Part shown: positions 59,619 to 64,000 of the stretch, one piece after another
How the letters are laid out: each line of letters begins with the position of its first letter
Numbering within the stretch: position 1 is the stretch's first letter
Source of the DNA: Homalodisca vitripennis
Lineage: Eukaryota; Arthropoda; Insecta; Hemiptera; Cicadellidae
Direction of reading: 5' to 3'
Assembly: GCF_021130785.1 (NCBI RefSeq)
Contig: NC_060209.1
Span: forward strand, 19,801,501-19,865,500
Length of the DNA stretch: 64,000 bases
Notes under the pieces: generated by a model
What the model was told of the DNA's origin: nothing
Databases searched by the model: none
What the model saw: the letters and a program-made list of their open reading frames with translations, nothing else
Made by a program: the position numbers and the translations under genes

Positions 59619-59846
59619 GCTTACACGCCGCTAAAGTCCAAGGCTTACTCCCTTATATTTAAGCTAGCAACAGTTTTTAACATTAAAGAAGCTCCATCCA
59701 CTCTAACAACCATACTCCCCAGTAGACTATACCTTTTTTCAAACCTTTCATCTGACGCCTCGAAATCTGCGGTTAGTAATGTTCCTCTCCAGGATATCCA
59801 AGCGATGTTTCAGATGAAAATAATTTTTTGCTGCACCAACTGTAGG
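59619..59846 (+). other. Stop-free stretch ending at a splice-donor-like site
   Basis: A 76-codon frame without an early ATG runs from just after a TAA (59616-59618), reads AYTPLKSKAYSLIFKLATVF, NIKEAPSTLTTILPSRLYLF, SNLSSDASKSAVSNVPLQDI and QAMFQMKIIFCCTNCR, and its last codon overlaps TAG|GTAAGT, a strong donor consensus. The DNA is GC-richer than its surroundings. No acceptor with a clear pyrimidine tract and no known domain were found. Frames of this length are expected by chance in 64 kb. Confidence 0.15.
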
Positions 59847-61000
59847 TAAGTCTGTCAGAATTGAATCCTCCTAGGGAAAACCAGGAAATCCTCCTTACTG
59901 TACCTAAAATTTAAAACATTATTATTATATGTCATTTGAATATTAAAAAATACTAACGAGTTCCACAATAATGTCAGTTTGCATGACATTTTCTAACAAA
60001 AGAAGTTTATTTAATCACTCCAATTCTAAGCCCCATCATATGTTGCAAAGACAATTAAAATGACTTATTTTATTATCTCTGCTAGTAAAATTGTATATTT
60101 TTTTAATTTACAGATTTTATTTATACACTTACATTTTGAAAGTCTCCACTTTTAATGAATATTATACTTGGGGAATTTAAAAAAAGTAATATATCGTTTT
60201 TTCTTAATTTTTTTTCCTGTAAGTTAAATACTTTAGTTTTGAATAGTGAAAAAACTGTTTCAAATAACGTTTGAATGTAATTTAAAGATATACAGATGGT
60301 TTGCAGGAAATAAAACTACATAATTTTTTTAACTTTTCTGTAAACCGCCAACGATCACTTTATCACATTAGCAATCACATACCACCCACCGCACTCACGT
60401 TAACTGGAACATTTTGATTTGTTTCATGGTTCATTTGAAAGGCCATATACAATTGTTTTTAAATCACAATAAATTCCACAAGCCTTTTTGATATATTTTC
60501 GGGTGCTTCAAAATCACAGATCGATGTTATGAAAATAAGCAGCAGGTTAAATTTATTAGTTATTTTTGTCTGATTATCTTCTTTACTTAAATATAATTCT
60601 AATATTTTCGTGTTGATTTCAGTGAAACCCAAAAATATAGGGCAAATTATCATTTGTGGTATTATTAAAGTATTATATTTAAATTCATTTACAATGTGTT
60701 GAAGTTATTTTCTACATAGTATTTAAAATTATACTTGAGAGTTATCTATTTAGAAATTAGCGTGATTTAGAGTCATGTCTTCACACTGATCGATAATTCG
60801 CCTTCACAATTCAAAAAAAGAGGTTGTGTGAAGGTTCAAAGACTTGCTTCTACAATCCGTTATCCTTCACACTCGTACAGTCGCTTGTTCTCTCTCCATA
60901 ACATTATCTTGAGGAGTGACGTCGTTTTTTTTAGGTGAGTTGGAGAGGATTGCATTCTTCTTCCATTCTACTCTGATCTTTCTGTCTTTCTGTGAGTCTA
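59847..61000. other. Unassigned AT-rich sequence
   Basis: Nothing recognised. A small inverted repeat (GCCTTCACAATT near 60801 with TTGTGTGAAGG near 60824) is present. Confidence 0.5.
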
Positions 61001-61096
61001 ATTACAATGTCGAATAGAGAATGCTGTCACCTTGATTTGTGAGTCGACACCAACGTTTAATGGAAGTTAATTTTAAAGTTTCATTAAGGATTAAGT
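61001..61096 (+). repeat. Dispersed repeat copy 2 (partner at 9811-9911)
   Basis: Same landmarks and orientation as the copy at 9811-9911: TTACAATGTCGA, TTGTGAGTCGACACCAACGT, GGAAGTTAATTTTAAAGT and ATTAAG. Confidence 0.65.
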
Positions 61097-64000
61097 CTCG
61101 CAGGCAATATTCTAAAAAACACTTTGGCACTTTGGTATGCTTTTCGTTTCAGTTATAAAACATATGTTCATAAAATACCTACAAGATCAAACATAATACA
61201 TAAATACTACACTTTTGTTCAGTACAGCTTTAACACCTTAATTCTAAGCTTATTAATTAATCTTGTCATCGTCAATGGCCAACTGTTTATAAGCCATTTG
61301 GTGCTATCCAAAATTCGATTAGATAAAATTCTCCATCATTTGTTTTTTATTTGGTTGTTTAATTAGTTTAAGCGGTAAACAGATGATTATGCTATCCATT
61401 TTCATTTAATTTGATCTGCTTTCTTATTTTTGCAGAGGTTTTTAAATACACATTTACTCCACTTCGAAAATATTTATTTCTTATTGTATATTTTATTGTT
61501 TTCAATGGCGGACACGATTAAACCGTGAATTTCCATTGAAATTTATCTTTCTTCTTATTTTGTACTTGAGTTTTTGATAATCATTTTCCCCCACATCATA
61601 AGATTTACACTTTGTTCACCATACGTATGCCTGTTTGGTGTTATTTATTCGAGTTTTTGACTCCTTCAATTTATCGGTAGATATATTTAAGTATCATATT
61701 TTATATTTATGTTATATGTTATACATTTTATGTACGTTCCCACTCTAGTTTGATGCCTTCACTTCCTTGGATTCGTTGAGTGACTCCTCATTTGACAAAT
61801 TTGTTCAGGGCTTAAATCCATTATATTAATTTTCCAATACTTCCTAACATTCTTTTAGCTTCTGACATGCTTCATTTAATTTAACATTGGTCTTATTTAT
61901 CCTTGGACGTCCTGCATGAAGCAGCTGCCAGCAGCAAGGCAACTACGTATAGATTTAAACTATATTATAGTCGGTTATTCAAATATTACATAAACTGGAA
62001 CAAAGTAAAAAATATATAACATATTTAATTTTTAAACAATGTTCTAGTTATTTTTCCTTTTCTCAAAACGGCGAAACACATGTTGGTTTAAAATCTATTG
62101 GATTCTTGGATTCTGCAATTTTCCAAACTATTGATTAATTTAAATACTTTAATGAACTATTAAAAGTGTTGCAATTGATTTAAATAATTCGTTACGATAC
62201 AATTCACGAATTACAATGATGTACAAGCTGCTACTAAATTACGAAATAACACAAAACTGCATATTACAAAGGAAATTAAAGTAGTTTACATTCTAATATT
62301 TTAATAGAAGCTATAAAAATTGCATAGCAGTGGCAAGGTAATTAATTAGCCTCTATCAATTATTCTCTCTTTTGTTTTGGAATTTTCACTAAGTAAAGTA
62401 AGAGTCGTGTTTAAATTATTTTTTTCCTTACTTTCTTTGCGACGGTTGATACAGTAATTAATTTTATGGCAGGTTAGTACTGTAATTAAAGTCCATTTCC
62501 AAATATAGTGTAGCAATACCCTATAAAAACTTACTTACTGAGTGGTAGAAATTTAATTATGTCAGTCACCCTGCCTTATGTGGGAGTATCCTCGCCGTGT
62601 AAATGTTCTATCTAACGCGAGAGTTTAATGATTCCTCCCTTACTTTGTATTCCACACTCGACGGAAATAATTAAATCTGCGGCAGCTCACAACTTTACTA
62701 TAAGTGAATTTAATTAACAAAATCTAGTGTTTCTAATCGAGACTTAATTAATAGTAACAATTTTCAGTTTACTATGTCAGTGATAGTTAAAAAGGTACCT
62801 TAGTCCATTATGTAGCCTTTGAAACATGAAAATAAATTAATGATAATGTTTTGCCTTATTAGTAATTTTATAATTTGTCATTTATGTTTCTTCCAATAAA
62901 TAGAGATTGATTACCTTATTATCTCTATGGTTTAATTTAAATTAATCCGTAGTTTGGTAGGTTTATAACTTACTTATTTAATTAATAGGTTCTTATTAGA
63001 AGGTGAAATATAATCTTAACAAGAAAAGAATTTCCAATATACCGATAAACGGTCAAAAATTATACACTGCAGTTTTTCAATCTACTTTTTACACTTTTAA
63101 ATAATGAGCCATTTAAAGTAAATTCAATAATATTTTAAAATACCATTTAGTTTCATGTCAATAGAAAACAATTTTTTTATAGAAATACGTTTGAAGAATA
63201 TTAAAATTTTGATTTAAAGTGTCGGCTATTCTGAAAATATAAAAAATATTTATGCACGAGATACTCATATTTTCTTATGAGTTTGGGGTAACAAAAGTGA
63301 TGTTTGTATTACTAAAGCAGAGTTTTAAAATATTATCCGTACGTGCGTACATTTCTCGTACATCTGAATAACTTTAACGTATTACAAATGAAACTTTTAC
63401 TGTGCTGAAGGAACGTTTCTAGCCAAAGATTAAACGAAACATCGATTTGGAATCCAAAAGTTATATAACAGAACTAAAGATTTCTATAATAGGCTTAGGA
63501 TAACTTAGTTTGCCTTAATAAAGGCTTGACCATAAAGGTTGGTTTACACATCCAAAGGTCAAACTAGATTGCTTAACCAAAACTAATCTATAAGTAAATC
63601 GAGTTCGGTGGTAACATTTGCACACGTTAAAAAAAAAAACACTGTAGATTTTTGTAGAAAATAAAAAAACTGGTTAGAAAATAAAAAACCAAACAGTATA
63701 AATACTTACTGAAAACTTAATAGTAAATATAAAATTACTATCAACATTTGAAATGTGTAGTACCATTTTCCCTGTAGCTATTTCACTATTTGAGTTTTTT
63801 AACCATTTAGTTTATTTTATTAGTTAGTTAGCAAACAAAAGCATAAAGTTGTTACATTATTTCTCATTCATTCATAAGAAGGTTAGTTTATTTTTCTGTT
63901 TTATTGTTATGGAGTATTTAATTAAATTTAATTACATGCTGAAACAAAAAGGTACCTTATGTTCTTGATAAAACTCATTCATTCAAATGTCTAATTGCTA
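61097..64000. other. Unassigned AT-rich sequence to window end
   Basis: An 80-codon AT-driven frame at 61124-61366 has no known domain. No repeats, RNAs or genes recognised. Confidence 0.5.

Overview
The window looks like AT-rich, gene-poor DNA from an arthropod nuclear genome, most likely an insect and possibly a hemipteran. Reasons: interstitial runs of the arthropod telomere motif TTAGG/CCTAA; a decayed piggyBac-type transposon with TTAA target preference; a 3' fragment of an insect-type CR1/Jockey-like LINE; abundant (TA)n and (CA)n microsatellites; no operon-like or ribosome-binding-site-led genes. No long coding region outside repeats is recognisable. I read the window as intergenic or intronic sequence dominated by mobile-element remnants and satellites.

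Layout. 1-6300: AT-rich sequence with a (TA)n tract and an interstitial telomere-like tract. 6315-7105: a 132-bp tandem repeat, about six copies. 7106-17200: mostly featureless, with three GC-richer islands (about 8380-8620, 10090-10210, 11740-11945), the last carrying inverted repeats and TAAT-type motifs. 16810-16902: a short frame that reads like a signal peptide. 17220-18200: degenerate dispersed repeat carrying GACAGACAG tracts, seen again at 34.6-35.4 kb and 45.0-45.3 kb. 19010-19793: LINE 3' end. 20640-21400: degenerate tandem repeat of about 155 bp.

25756-27969: a full-length but dead piggyBac-like element with perfect 15-bp terminal inverted repeats. About 700 bp further on (28676-30465) lies a second TTAA-flanked element with different termini and no transposase; a third element-like inverted-repeat unit (29023-29975) sits inside it, carrying a duplicated TATA-containing segment and a small GC-richer frame. 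33.6-34.25 kb: three tRNA-derived copies in opposite orientations between (TA)n tracts. 35.5-36.4 kb: a 216-bp repeat, four copies. 39.4-41.5 kb: three related repeats ending in CTAG, Helitron-like. 50347-51003: a 54-bp minisatellite with 12 copies. 52985-54000: a 96-bp satellite organised as a duplicated four-unit block. 58469-59395: a near-perfect foldback palindrome with 452-bp arms. The remainder is AT-rich DNA in which I see nothing specific.

No genes act together here in the operon sense. The biology visible is genome turnover: DNA transposons, LINE and tRNA-derived insertions, tandem expansion and palindrome formation. I did not find a convincing novel multi-gene system. The most noteworthy items are the nested TTAA elements, the tRNA-derived inverted cluster, the large foldback element and the higher-order 96-bp satellite.
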